From Lepraria neglecta (lineage: Eukaryota > Ascomycota > Lecanoromycetes > Lecanorales > Stereocaulaceae): a DNA stretch of 64,000 nt. The stretch's first letter is position 1, and every line of letters begins with the position of its first letter. Positions 47,829-59,283 of this stretch are shown here, piece by piece. Position numbers and translations under genes: made by a program. The notes beneath the pieces were generated by a model that saw only the letters and a list, made by a program, of their open reading frames with translations, made no database searches and was not told the origin of the DNA. Where the stretch lies: contig CM065648.1 of the NCBI GenBank assembly GCA_033220425.1, positions 3,410,001 to 3,474,000 of the forward strand, given 5' to 3'.

Positions 47829-50800
47829 TATTACGAACCGTGCGTATCGATCTTCGTATATAGATTAATTCTCAATAGGGATGGCGGTGTTACTATACAA
47901 GAGGTAAAGTAGACTTCAAGTAATACTAAGCGGGTCTAGTATATAATCAGATAATATATATTTAGTACCTAGCCTAAGAGATCTATCGTATATAGTAAAT
48001 AATTGAATAGTAAGTTAAGCACGATGCTCCAAGTAGTAAGTAGTACTCCGTATATATAGATATACGAAATCTATACTAAATATTCCTGATCGCACTAATC
48101 GTACTAATCGCATCTGCGCTTATTACGACTACTACGCTTATCGCTTAATATACTAAACCTTTCTAATCGTACTAATCGTACTAATCGCATCTACGCTTAT
48201 TACAACTACTACGCTCATCGCTTAATATACCAAGCCTTTAGGGTCTATCCGAGTTAGATACTAACTCGTTAACTCGAACTATAACGGGTACTACGCTCTA
48301 TAAGTATATCCCTGATTATATTTCCTAATCGTAATATTAGCTCCCTCTCCTAGATTTCTCGTCCTAAGAAACTATCTATCCTTTATACTACCCTAATATA
48401 CTAAATATTTAGATAAACTAACTATCCGCCGAATAGTATTGGCTAGTAAGCTAAACGAAGTTATTATATAGCTGTACTCCCGATATATTACTAGTGGTAA
48501 ATAGTACCTAATAGGTATAGGGTCCGATAGGTATTCTAACTATATAGGCAGCGGTAGGAAATATAACCTTATAGTATTACCCCTTAAAATATATTATATT
48601 AAGATAGAACGAAAGGAAGTATAGTTATAATTAAAAAATACGCGCGAAGAGCTTAAGGATTATATATAAAAATTAATAGAGGAATCTATATATCTTTAGA
48701 CTATACTAATACGCCTTTAGATATAGTATAAATATCTTGAAAATAAAAAGTAGAAGATTATAGACTAAGAGATATAGAATATTAAGGAGTTAGAAGAAGA
48801 CTAGCGGTCTATCCTAAATATTCCTAATAATTAGATATTTAACGTCTCGTCCAAATAATTTAGCTTCCTAGCTAGAACCGATTAGTCCTCCTTCCCGATT
48901 ATTCCTGAAACTCCTATAGAAGGTCCTAGCAGTTCCGGAGGTTCTTAAGAGGTTCCTAGGTATTTTCGGTATTATCGTACCCTTTCTATTTAACTAGATA
49001 TTTCTAATTAACCTAATTTAGAATCCTCTTAACCTCGAACTCTATTTCTTCCTTAATATTATAGTAAAATATTTCTTAGAGAGGTATATTAGAGTCCGCT
49101 AGCTCTAAGAGTAAGATATAGAATACCGGATATACCTTAGCGTTAGGTAGTAGTTAGAGTTTATAGTTAACTAGTCCTTTTAACTATTTAATTAAGAATA
49201 GTCTAACCTTAATATAATCTAGTTTTTTACTTAGTCTCGTTATCCTTATATTTTTTATTAGGAGGTATACTTTATCCCCCTCTTTTAGCTAAGGAATATT
49301 CTTTCTTTTCTTATTAATCTATTTCTTTAACTTCTTATTAGAGCTCTTAATAGACCTTTATATATCCTTATATAAATTCTTTAGCTCTTCTATCTTAACT
49401 AAGGCTCTTTCTATATTAGGTCCCTCCCTTAGTTATAGAAATATATTTATATTCTTTCTATAGTTAGTAAAGAATAGGGTTAGTCCGGTTATATCTAATC
49501 GCTTATTATTATATACTAGTTATACTATTAGAAGTAGTAAAATCTAGTTATCCTACTTCTAGTTTATATAATATCTTAGATATACTTCTATTATTTAATT
49601 TATATATTCTATCTATCTATCTATCTATTAGTCTATAGGTAATATACTATTAATATCCGAAGTTTAGTTCTAATTACTACTATTAGCGTTCTCTAGTAGT
49701 TAGAAGTAAATAGCTTATCTCTATCGGATATTATCGAATATAGTATACTATAATCTCTTATTAGTCTATCGAGTAGTACGAAGGCTAACTAATCTACTTT
49801 ATAGGTTTCTTTAAATAGTATTATAATTATATACTTTGTTAACTTATCTATAATAACTATAATCGAGTTAAAGATATTTTATATAGCTAGATCCTTTAAT
49901 AGTAGTAGCTTGACTATAAAGTCTATTATAATATCATCCTATAGTAACTCTAGTATAGAAGTAAACTATATTTGTCTATACTTGGCGTATTATATAGCTT
50001 TATTCTACTAGTACTCGATATATTCCTTAATATATTATTTAACACGCGCTCGAAGCTTCGGCGCTACGTATCCTTATCCTAGGAGTTCTATAGTCTTAGA
50101 TACCCCTAGGTAACCTTATAAAGGGTTATCGTAGTAATCTCTAATTACTTCTTCAACGTATATATTAGGTAAGTAGGTCTTATCCTAGTATTTGAGTAAT
50201 ACTAAATCCTATTGATTCTTCCTTAGGTTTATTATAAATATATTATTATTATAGGCCTTTACGATCTTATTAGTTATATTAGGTCCTAATATATAAAGGG
50301 TTATAGCTAATACCTAGTATAGTACTAATAATCTATCCGTCTCCTTCTTTAGGATTAGTTATTCTATAATATTCTTTTCTATTATATAGTCTAATCGTCG
50401 GCTAAGGGTATCTACTCGACTATTATCCTTTCCTAGGGTATAGGTTATCTTGAACTTATATTAACCTAATAGTTCTAACTATCGAACTTATCTTCTATTT
50501 AGCTCCTTCGTTATTATAAAGTTAAGAAGGTTCTTATAATCTATAGAGATAGTTAGATCCAAGTAGCTTTCTATATATACTCGCTAGTTTTATAATATAT
50601 AAACTACGGTAAGTAGTTCCTTATCGTATATATTATAGTTCTATTCTACTACTAATATCTTTCTTAAATAGTAGGTAACTAGATACTACTTTTAGTCTTT
50701 TATTTAATATAGGTATACTCTAATTATAAGGTCTAAGGTATCTATTTTGATATAGGCCGGTTTATTAGCCTAAAAGGTATAGAGTACTAGTAGATCTATA

Positions 50801-51138
50801 TATACTTTCTTTAATATATCGAATAATTTCTATTAGTCTTTTCCCTATATAAATCTAATATCCTTTTTTATAATATCTATTAGAGATAGTACTTTCTTTA
50901 AGTAGCCCTCGATAAACTTCCTATTAAAGTTAGTAAATCCTAAGAAGCTTTATACTATTTTGATATCCTATAGTATAGGCTATTCCGCTATAGCTTTGAT
51001 CTTCTCTAGGCTTATACTAATACCTTATATACTAACTATAAATCCTAGAAATTCTACCGACTGTCGATAAAATTCGTACTTTTCTAGTTTAAGAAGAAGT
51101 TTCGCTTACGATAGGTATCCGAGGATATTCTATATATC

Positions 51139-51890
51139 TTTCTTCTAATAATAGAATAGGTTTTAATGCCTATTCAGGCAACTGATACCAAATCGGGTAG
51201 TTATGGGATGCTTGGCATCAACCATCAAACTGTAGTTGAATCCGCTGCGCACTTCTTCGCAGTAATGCCCCGCGCCACATACATCATATGATATCGAGAT
51301 GATTTCATAAGTTTTGGAGTCAACCATTAGCTTGCTTGCGCATCAAGAATATTTAGAATCGGCCCATTTGCGCAATACTTATGAGCAAAAGATGCGTTTT
51401 CGCCATGTTTTGCAGGCAGCGCGAGCTCGGTGGCAGATGCCAAGCATTGAGCTTGGCGCCCCCGGACCCTGGAACATCAAAAGTTGAATGCGCACCGCAA
51501 CTTCTTCGCAGCAATGCCCCGCGCCACATAGATCATATGATATCGAAATAATTTCATTAGTTTTGGAACCAAGCATGCGCTTTCCAACCCCGTTCGAATT
51601 TTGAAATTTGGTTAGGATTTAGCTAAGGAAAGCTCAAAAACCATGTTTTTACCTGCGGAGTTCCCTGAAGCTGCCCCCGCAGTCACCCCCGATGTGCCTC
51701 CGGAGCACTCAAATATTTAACCTTTAATAACTTTCGATATATTAGGGCTAGGGCTTAGCTTTATATATATTAAATATACTACAAATATAGGGCTTTCTAA
51801 TACCGCTTAGATTTTCTAAATCGAGTATAAAATAAGCGAGATATAGCCGTCTTTACGGTAATCTTCTGTGAAGATTACGGGCACTTACTT
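51139..51890 (-). mobile_element. Unassigned non-autonomous element, copy 1 (752 bp), no target duplication
   Basis: It begins TTTCTTCTAATAATAG and ends GGGCACTTACTT. The end bears a palindrome with 9-bp arms GTAATCTTC and GAAGATTAC around TGT, 12 bp inside the terminus. Host sequence is ATC before and GT after. The gypsy sequence on both sides is contiguous with nothing duplicated. CpA and TpG are normal here, unlike the host element. It contains two copies of a repeated module (GCGCGGGGCATTACTGCG, GAAGAAGT) also found in copy 2. No protein-coding gene is recognised; a 65-codon frame at 51379-51576 lies in the repeated module. A hairpin near the 3' end with no target duplication suggests rolling-circle (Helitron/Helentron-like) or Crypton-like movement, but neither canonical end is present. 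Confidence 0.7.
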
Positions 51891-54862
51891 GTACTCTATA
51901 TATTCTTTCTTATTCTTAGAATAAATTAGTATATTATTAAGATATACTATTACTATTCGATCTAAATATACTTGTATAACGTTATTAATAAGTATTTAGT
52001 AGGTTACTAGTGCGTTAGTAAGTCTAAATAGTATTACTAGATACTTATAGTAGCTATATCTTGTTCGGAAGGTAGTTTTCTATTCTTCGCCTTCTTTTAT
52101 CTAAATTAGATTATATACGCCTCTAAGATCTAGTTTAGTAAATATCCTTGCTTTCCTAAGCCGATTCTATAGCTCGCCGATATTAGATAAAGGGTATCTA
52201 TTCTTAATAGTAATATCGTTTAACTTTCGATAGTTAATATATAGTCTTAGGCTTCTATCCTTCTTTAGTACAAAGAGGATCGAGTAACCTACTAGTAATT
52301 TAGATTCCCGAATAAATTCCTTTTTAAGGTTCTTATTAATATACCTACGAAGTACCTTAAGTTCCTTTTCTAATAATATATAAATAGGTCTAAATATCGG
52401 CTATTTACTAGGTTCGAGTTCGATCTTATAATCCTATAGCTAGTACCTAGATAATACTTCTATATTCGTCTCTTCCTCGAATAAATATACCTACTTACTA
52501 TATTCCCGAGGGATAGAGAGTATATTAGTTCCTCCTCTAACTCTTACTTTATTATCCCGCTAACCTTTACTAGTAACTATAGAGTCGGACTACCTTTTAG
52601 TACCGTCCTTATACGAAGCTAAGGTAATATATACCTCGACCGGTCTTCGGTTCGACTTCTTATCTACTATTAAACGCTGCTAATATATAGATATAATCCT
52701 GGTAATATTGCCGGATTAATCTATCTTGAGTACTTCTCGAGCCTAATTAATTATTAGGTTATACTTCTTTAACTAAGGTATTCCTAAAATTATATAATAG
52801 GTAGCTATCCTAATAACGTTCAAGATAATCTCCTTATAGTAGCGCTGAATTATAATAGGTAACAAAAGTATCTCTTCGTCTACCTTTCCTGTTAATAGTA
52901 TTAATCTATTAGCTATCTAAAGGTTATACTACTATAACTTCTTCTAAGTTAGTATTCTAGTTATCTATACCAGATCTTATAAGATAAAGTTTCTAGTAGC
53001 TCTAGAGTCTATTATCGCAACGGTCCGCTATCTATTAATAATTACCGGTATCTTTATATATATATCGTATTGTATAGAATATAGATATTATTTAGGGGTT
53101 AATATATTGATCTTCTTATAGCTACCCCTACTATAAAGGATTACTCTTTTCCCGCTTATAGGAGTAGGAACCCTACCTTTAACTTCGACTATATATACTT
53201 CTCGTAGTTATTATACAGATAGGCGTACTATTCTATCAAATAGTATTCTCTAGCGCTTAGGTTATTATTTAATTCGTAAATAACTCTCTTTAACTATTCC
53301 TTATTACGTCCTAGGAAGTATTAGTATATTCTTTTCGTCGCGAGGTACTATAGATATCCGTTTTCCTTATATTCGTAGTAATAGCTATATCCGCAGGGTG
53401 GTATTCTTACTAGCCCCTTGGCTATATTCCTCGACGTACTATACTATATATAGTAAAGCGATATATATTCTTTCTATAGTATACTCTTGTAACCTCGGTG
53501 ATTCCGATCTATCCGATAGTCTAGCTATATATATTCCTTAGAGCTTTCTTCTTCTTCCTTAGATATAGTAGTTTCAGATATTATTCTTCTTAGTAGTCGT
53601 ATTTCTTCCTACTTAGCTTCTAATATACTAAGGGCTTCTTCCTACTCTAGATCTATTTCGCTTTCTTCCTAATCCTATTTAGATTTTTCTTCTTAAGCCT
53701 TACTACCGTCTTTAGTATTTAGGTTATTTCTATATTATTCCCTAATACACGTATTAAACTTCCTTATAAAGTCGTTATCGCTATTTTTAGATTCTTTATT
53801 AAGTTCTTCTTATATTATCCTATTATACTAGGAACTAATATCTTCTTCAACTTTATCCTATACTAGTAGAATCTCCTTAGGCGTATCGTCTATATCGTCC
53901 TAGGTATATACTTTCTCTAGTACATTTAGCTACGGTTAATACACTATATTTTTCAACTTATAGTCTCTAGCGAAGTAGCCCGGTTTACTATAGCTATAAT
54001 ACTTTAGTATTTTCTTATTACCCCCTTACTACTTCTTACCCCTAGCTAGCCCCCTAAAGACCTATTTACCTTTCTTCTCCGTAAAGTCTAGTTCTATAGG
54101 CGTATACCTATAGGGGTTACGTTCTTTATATCCTAGGTAATAGCTTCTTAATTTAGCGAAAAAGCTTAAGCGTCCTATTCCGCCGACTCTTCTATTATAC
54201 CTTTTCTCTATAGTCCTTTTAAATAGCTTATTATTAATTTCGATTACTTCTTTAATTAGTTTATTAAGGGTATTAATAATAATCCCTAACCTTATAAGCT
54301 CGTCTTTAATATTATCCTTAAGACCTCTCCGGTATATAGTTATTAATACGTTATCGTCCTAGTTAGTCTTTACTATATATTACTAAAATTAAGTCGAGTA
54401 CTCTAATATAGATTTCTTCTAGGTTATATACTAGATAGTTTATATCGCTATATTAACTTCGTTCAATAGACTAAATATACGGCAGATTTCGAGTCTAAAT
54501 ATAGCTATACTCTCTATCTATTATTTGATTTCGCCGTCTTCGTTATTATCTTCTATATACTTCTTTAGGAACGGATTAACCTACTTTTAGGCTCTTCTAT
54601 ATAAGTAAGTAATAGTAAAGGTAGAATATTATTATATAGGTATAAGATCTCCTTAGAACTTTAAGTAAAGTAATACCTAGGATAGCTATCCCTCGAGCTT
54701 ATCTCTCTCTCTATAGTATAAGTTAGGCTAGGCTATCTTGATATATCTACTAAGTCCTTCGTTAATAGTTAGGCGTTATTATCCGCTTCCTCCTCCTAAG
54801 GAGCTTAGAGTAGATACTCTAGAGTCTCTTAGTATAGTACTTATCCTTAAGGGTACTCAAAG

Positions 54863-55206
54863 TGTTATAAACACGTTACGTACTATATATCGTATATAGA
54901 TTGATTCTTAATAGGGATGGAGGTACAACTAGACAAGAGTATAAAGCAGGCTTCAAGTGATACTAAGCGGGTCTGGTATATAATTAGATGATATATATTT
55001 AGTGCCTAGCCTAAGAGATCTATCGTATATAGTTTAGATACGAAAGGTAAATTGAGCACGATGCTCCAAGTAGTAAATAGTACTCCGTATATATAGCAAT
55101 AGGAAATCCCGCCAAGCCCTTCTATTACAAGCCACAACCGTACTATCTTGAACGTATAGTTGTCGAACGTTGTCGAACGGGCTTGGTACTAAGTTAGACG
55201 AATTAG
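54863..55206 (-). repeat. LTR of copy A1, right side (5' in coding sense)
   Basis: It begins TGTTATAAACACG and matches the first half of the LTR at 47829, with a different distal part. It faces an oppositely oriented family A LTR starting at about 55207. Confidence 0.65.
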
Positions 55207-55762
55207 TGCACGACTCGGACAAGACCCTGAGGCTTGGTATACTAAGCGATGAGTACTATAAGCGTAGTACGCTTAATACGCTCAAGAATAATAAGTACTA
55301 TGAGCGTAGTACGCTTAATACGCTCAAGAATAATAAGCGTAATAAGCGTAGTGCGATTAGAGCGCTCAAGGAAGGCTTGGCGGACTTTCGTATATCTATA
55401 TATACGGAGTACTACTTACTATTTAGAGTATCGTACTCAACTTGCTTTATACTTCCTATTCAATTATTTACTATATATAACAAGTGAGTGCCCGTAATCT
55501 TCACAGAAGATTACCGTAAAACGGATATATCTCGCTTATTTTATATTCTATTTAGAAAATTTAAGCGAAATTAGAAAGTAATCTATCTGTAGTATTGAAT
55601 TATAAGCTTATCTATAACTTTATATAATAGTAACGGTTTTGGTATATATAAGAGCTGGCTATTTAGATAGCTCTAGGATGCAGAAATAATCTTTGAAGCT
55701 TTGCATGGTTTGGATGGTTCCAGGATACTTTTCGCCCCCGGAAGCCATTGGAATGCCCCCGG

Positions 55763-56448
55763 AACGAATAGGCAACATACCGCCATATCGCCATATGCGA
55801 ATGAGCAATCCGGTACCATATCTCCATGTGCGAATAGCCAACCTGCCGCCATATCGCCATGTGCGAATAGGCAATCCGGTGCCATATCGCCAACAGTGCG
55901 AATAGGCAATCCGATGCCATATCTCCATGTGCGAATAGGCAATCTACCGCCATATCGCCATGTGCGAATAGAGCAATCCGGTGCCATATCTCCATGTGCG
56001 AATAGCCAACCTGCCGCCATATCGCCATGTGCGAATAGGCAATCCGGTGCCATATCGCCAACTGTGCGAATAGGCAATCTACCGCCATATCGCCATGTGC
56101 GAATAGGCAATCCGGTGCCATATTTCCATGTGCGAACAGGCAACCCAGCGCCATATCGCCATGTGCAGAATAGGTAATCCAGCGCCATATCGCCATGTGC
56201 GAATGAGCCACCCGGTGCCATATCGCCATGTGCGAATAGGCAATACATCGCCATATTGCCATATGCGAATAGGCAATCCGGTGCCATATAGCCAACAGTG
56301 CGAATAGGCAATCCAGTGCCATATCGCCATGTGCCGAATGGGCAATCCTATGCCATATCGCCATGTGCGAATAGGCAATCCGTCGCCATATCGCCATGTG
56401 CGAATGAGCCATCCGGTGCCATGATCGCTATATCGCCATGTGCGAATA
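55763..56448. repeat. Minisatellite, about 20 units of 33-36 bp
   Basis: Units share the core CCATATCGCCATGTGCGAAT with variable linkers. Most are 33 bp; some carry 1-3 extra bases. Units 2-4 and 7-9 are nearly the same, so a higher-order repeat of five units (about 167 bp) is present. Because 33 is a multiple of three, frames stay open on both strands. The minus frame 55663-56412 gives 11-residue repeats of the type HMAIWHRIAYS. I see no evidence that it is translated. Confidence 0.92.
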
Positions 56449-57040
56449 TTGCTTATAAGTTTTGCGCAAATAGACCGATTTTGAAAATTTCGACGGTATT
56501 GGAAAGCGTATGCTTGGTTCCAAAACTGATAAGATTATCTTGATATCATATGACATATGTGGCGCGGGGCATTACTGCGAAGAAGTTGCGGTGCGTATTC
56601 AACTTTTGATGTTCCAGGGTCCGGAGGCGCCAAGCTCAATGCTTGGCATTTGCTACTGAGCTCGCACTGCCTGTAAAATATAGTGAAAACGCTTCTTTTG
56701 CTCATAACTATTGCGCAAGTAGACTGATTTTGAAAATTCTGACGGTATTGGAAAGCGTATACTTGGTTCCAAGACTTATGAAATCATCTCGATATCATAT
56801 GATATATGTGGCGCGGGGAAGTCCTGCGAAGAAGTTACGGTGCGCAAGCAAAACATGGCGAAAACGCTTCTTTTGCTTATAACTATTGCGTAAATGGGCC
56901 GATTCTAAAAATTCTTGATGCGCAAGCAAGCTAATGATTAACTCCAAAACATATGAAATCATCTCGATATTATATGGCGTATATAGCGCGGGGCATTACT
57001 GCGAAGAAGTGCGCAGCGGATTCAACTTTTGGTGGTTGAA
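56449..57040. repeat. Tandem modules of about 170-255 bp, about three copies
   Basis: Each module contains ATTGCGCAAATAGACCGATT or a variant, a GGTATTGGAAAGCGTA block, TATGTGGCGCGGGG and TGCGAAGAAGT, followed by GAAAACGCTTCTTTTGCT. Modules start near 56449, 56704 and 56876, and the third is shorter. Two inverted modules lie in 51215-51570. Confidence 0.8.
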
Positions 57041-57303
57041 GGCGCTAGCCGAGAGAGGAAATGTAGCTCTAAAGGGATGTTCTAATTGGCTACAAGTGCG
57101 GAATTGCTCCGAATATCGCGATAATCTATTATTAGAAGAAAGATAGATCTCTTAGGCTAGGTACTAAATATATATTACCTAATTATATACTAGACCCGCT
57201 TAGTATCGCTTGAAGCCTACTTTACCTCTTGCTAGGTTATATCTCTATCCCTATTAAGAATTAATCTATAATACGATATATAGCACGTAACGTATTCGTA
57301 ATA

Positions 57304-57632
57304 CTTTGAGTACCCTTAAGGATAAATACTATACTAAGAGACTCTAGGGTACCTACCCTAAGCTCCTTAGAAGGAGGAAGCGAATAAAGACGCCTTACTA
57401 TTAACGAAGGACTTAGTAGGTATATTAAGATAGCCTAGCCCGACTTATACTATAGAGAAAGGGATAAGCTCGAGGGATAGCTATCCTAGATATTACTATA
57501 TCTAAAGTTCTAAGGGGACCTAATACCTATTCAACGATATCCTACCTTCGCTATTACTTATTTACGTAGGAGAGTCTAAAAATAGATTAATCTATTCCTA
57601 AAGAAGTATATAGAAGATAATAACGAGGACGG
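57304..57632 (+). mobile_element. Gypsy family A copy A2, gag-side internal start, cut by element B copy 2
   Basis: It is the reverse complement of 54537-54862 of A1, so A2 points rightward. It is interrupted at 57633 by element B copy 2 and presumably continues past the window. It is broken and RIP-mutated. Confidence 0.7.
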
Positions 57633-58084
57633 TGTGAGGTATACTCCCCGTTAGCGGGCCGTTATCGCTCCGTGAACTAGGCTCCTCGCTAGCGGACCGT
57701 TGCTGCGCCCTAGGATCTATATCCCGCGGGCGCTACGATGTCGGACTACGGCTCAGCTCTTCGCTAGCGTTACGCTACTATATACAAAGGTATTCAAAGA
57801 TGTAAAGTGGTTATATCACTAGCATAGTATAGATGGTTCTATATTAGAACTAATTACTAAGGATCCTTAGGAAAGAAGTAGGTAGACCGCTCCTTAAGCT
57901 TCTTCCTGCGGGTAATATATAGCCGCTATTAGGCAGCTAGCGTACTACTAAGAACCTAGCTCCTAATAGCTACCAAGTCGGTTAAATATTATTCCGATCT
58001 ATACTAGCGCTCCGCGTACTAAGAGATATCGGAATAGCTTTACTAATAAGGCAGACCCCTTCTAATATAATAGTTAGTATTATA
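57633..58084 (-). repeat. LTR of element B copy 2
   Basis: 452 bp, aligned end to end with 36035-36486 and 42905-43356. Confidence 0.88.
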
Positions 58085-59221
58085 ATTATCTCCCCCTTAA
58101 GTACTAGCCCTCTAGTATAAACCTACAGCGGTATATATTCGTAGTATATACCGATAGTAGGGCTAGATAGTTATATATAGAGCTCGTTAAAAACCTTCTA
58201 AAACCCGATAGGAAAAAGGAGGGAAAAGAGTCTCTACTTTATATAAGCTCCGAAATAATATAAGTATATTTACTACCGTAGTAACGAGATTATAAGGTAA
58301 ATTTATTTCGAAGTAAATCTTGTATAATGCTGGCTAACCGCCGTCGTAATATTAAAAACCCTATAGATTCCCCTTTTACTTTCTTCCTTTATAACTCCTA
58401 CTACTTATAGTATATAACCTATAATCTAATACTCCTTTAATAGGTATAGACCCTAATTAATAATAGATTATCTTGTTATAATAATTTTCGATTCCTAAGT
58501 AAATAGAGCTATCGCGGAGTCGTTATAGAATACTATTAATATCTTAATAGTTAATAATAGTAGTAGTACTAGAAGTAAGTATAATTTAATACGCAAGAGC
58601 CCCGCTATTAGGGTACTACTAATATTCGTAGTAGCGGACCTCCTATATAGGCCGTGCCTTCAGGTATAAGTCTAGTACTACTATAGGCTAGTACCTCCTT
58701 ATACTTAGTATAAGGGGGTATAATATAGAGTGAACCGTTATATTATAGTATAGGTATTACTTAATATTCTACCTACGTTCCGCTAATATTAAAGATACTA
58801 CTAGAGTTTAGGGTAGAGGCCTAGGCGCTCTCTGCTAAGTCGGCCGGTAGTATAGTAGTAGCGGGCGTATCACGCCTGTTAGTCTAACGTATTAGGGACC
58901 TACTTCGGCAGGTCACCTAGTAGCGCAAGGACTATAGTATAACCCCCGCTATATCGGGCTATTAGTCGGCTTAGTAGGTAGCTAACCTAGAGGGGAGGGT
59001 ATAGGTATTAGTAAGAATTCCGAATCTATAAGTTAACTCCGCTAACTCGCCGTAGGAGGTAAGTTATATCCTATTCTTTCCTTCTCTATCCTTCTATTAT
59101 ACCGCTTTTCTTAACTCCGCTTATACGCCTTATATACTATATATATACTAACTAATTTCTTCTAGGATAAGGTAGAAAGGCTACACGTTATAAGCGCGGA
59201 GGTAAGTATAGTAGAGGAGAG

Positions 59222-59283
59222 TAAAGAGGAGGAAGAGGAGAGTAAGGAGGAAGAGGAAGAGAAAGAGGAAGAGGAAGAGGAGT
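59222..59283. repeat. Short GAAGAG-rich repeat within element B copy 2
   Basis: This is the counterpart of the long hexamer array at 37651 in copy 1, here only a few units long. Confidence 0.8.

Larger units (their letters stand above)
47829..55206 (-). mobile_element. Ty3/gypsy LTR retrotransposon, family A copy A1, fossil
   Basis: LTRs lie at about 47829-48336 and 54863-55206; the outer border of the second is uncertain. The internal region is coded on the minus strand. Gag is near 54.8-53.9 kb with a zinc-knuckle region near 54.0 kb. A gypsy reverse transcriptase spans about 52.3-51.0 kb (recognisable text: LRLYINYRKLNDITIKNRYP), and integrase lies toward 49.3 kb. A 752-bp non-autonomous element sits inside the reverse transcriptase at 51139-51890. 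It has dozens of breaks in the RIP pattern. No clear target duplication is found. Confidence 0.8.
55482..57141 (+). mobile_element. Unassigned non-autonomous element, copy 2 (1,660 bp), no target duplication
   Basis: This is the reverse orientation of copy 1. It begins AAGTGAGTGCCC with the same 9-bp-arm palindrome 12 bp in, and ends CTATTATTAGAAGAAA. Host bases AC before and GATAG after are contiguous in uninserted family A LTRs, so the insertion is exact and leaves no duplication. Inside are about 280 bp of unique AT-rich sequence, a 20-unit minisatellite (55763-56448), then about 600 bp of tandem modules shared with copy 1. CpA/TpG are normal. It is 2.2 times longer than copy 1, because of the minisatellite and an extra module. 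No transposase or helicase is encoded. Confidence 0.72.
55207..57303 (+). mobile_element. Family A LTR of copy A2, plus orientation, split by insertion
   Basis: This is the reverse complement of the family A LTR: 55207-55481 and 57142-57303 are contiguous when compared with 47829-48336 and are split by the non-autonomous element 55482-57141. 55250-55375 contains several copies of a CGTAGTACGCTTAATACGCT-type direct repeat. The short frames here at 55170-55497 arise from these repeats. Confidence 0.7.

Noticed and set aside
34060-51138. Search for host genes hidden in the AT-rich block
   Set aside because: No frame above 60 codons survives in this stretch, and everything recognisable belongs to retroelements.
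51379-51576. A 65-codon minus frame inside the non-autonomous element
   Set aside because: It lies in a tandemly repeated module, and the related copy at 56449-57040 has only similarly short, non-conserved frames; no domain is recognised.
55763-56448. Regular 33-bp repeats that might look like a CRISPR array or a repeat-protein gene
   Set aside because: There are no unique spacers between repeats, the genome is eukaryotic, and the long frames exist on both strands only because the unit is a multiple of three.
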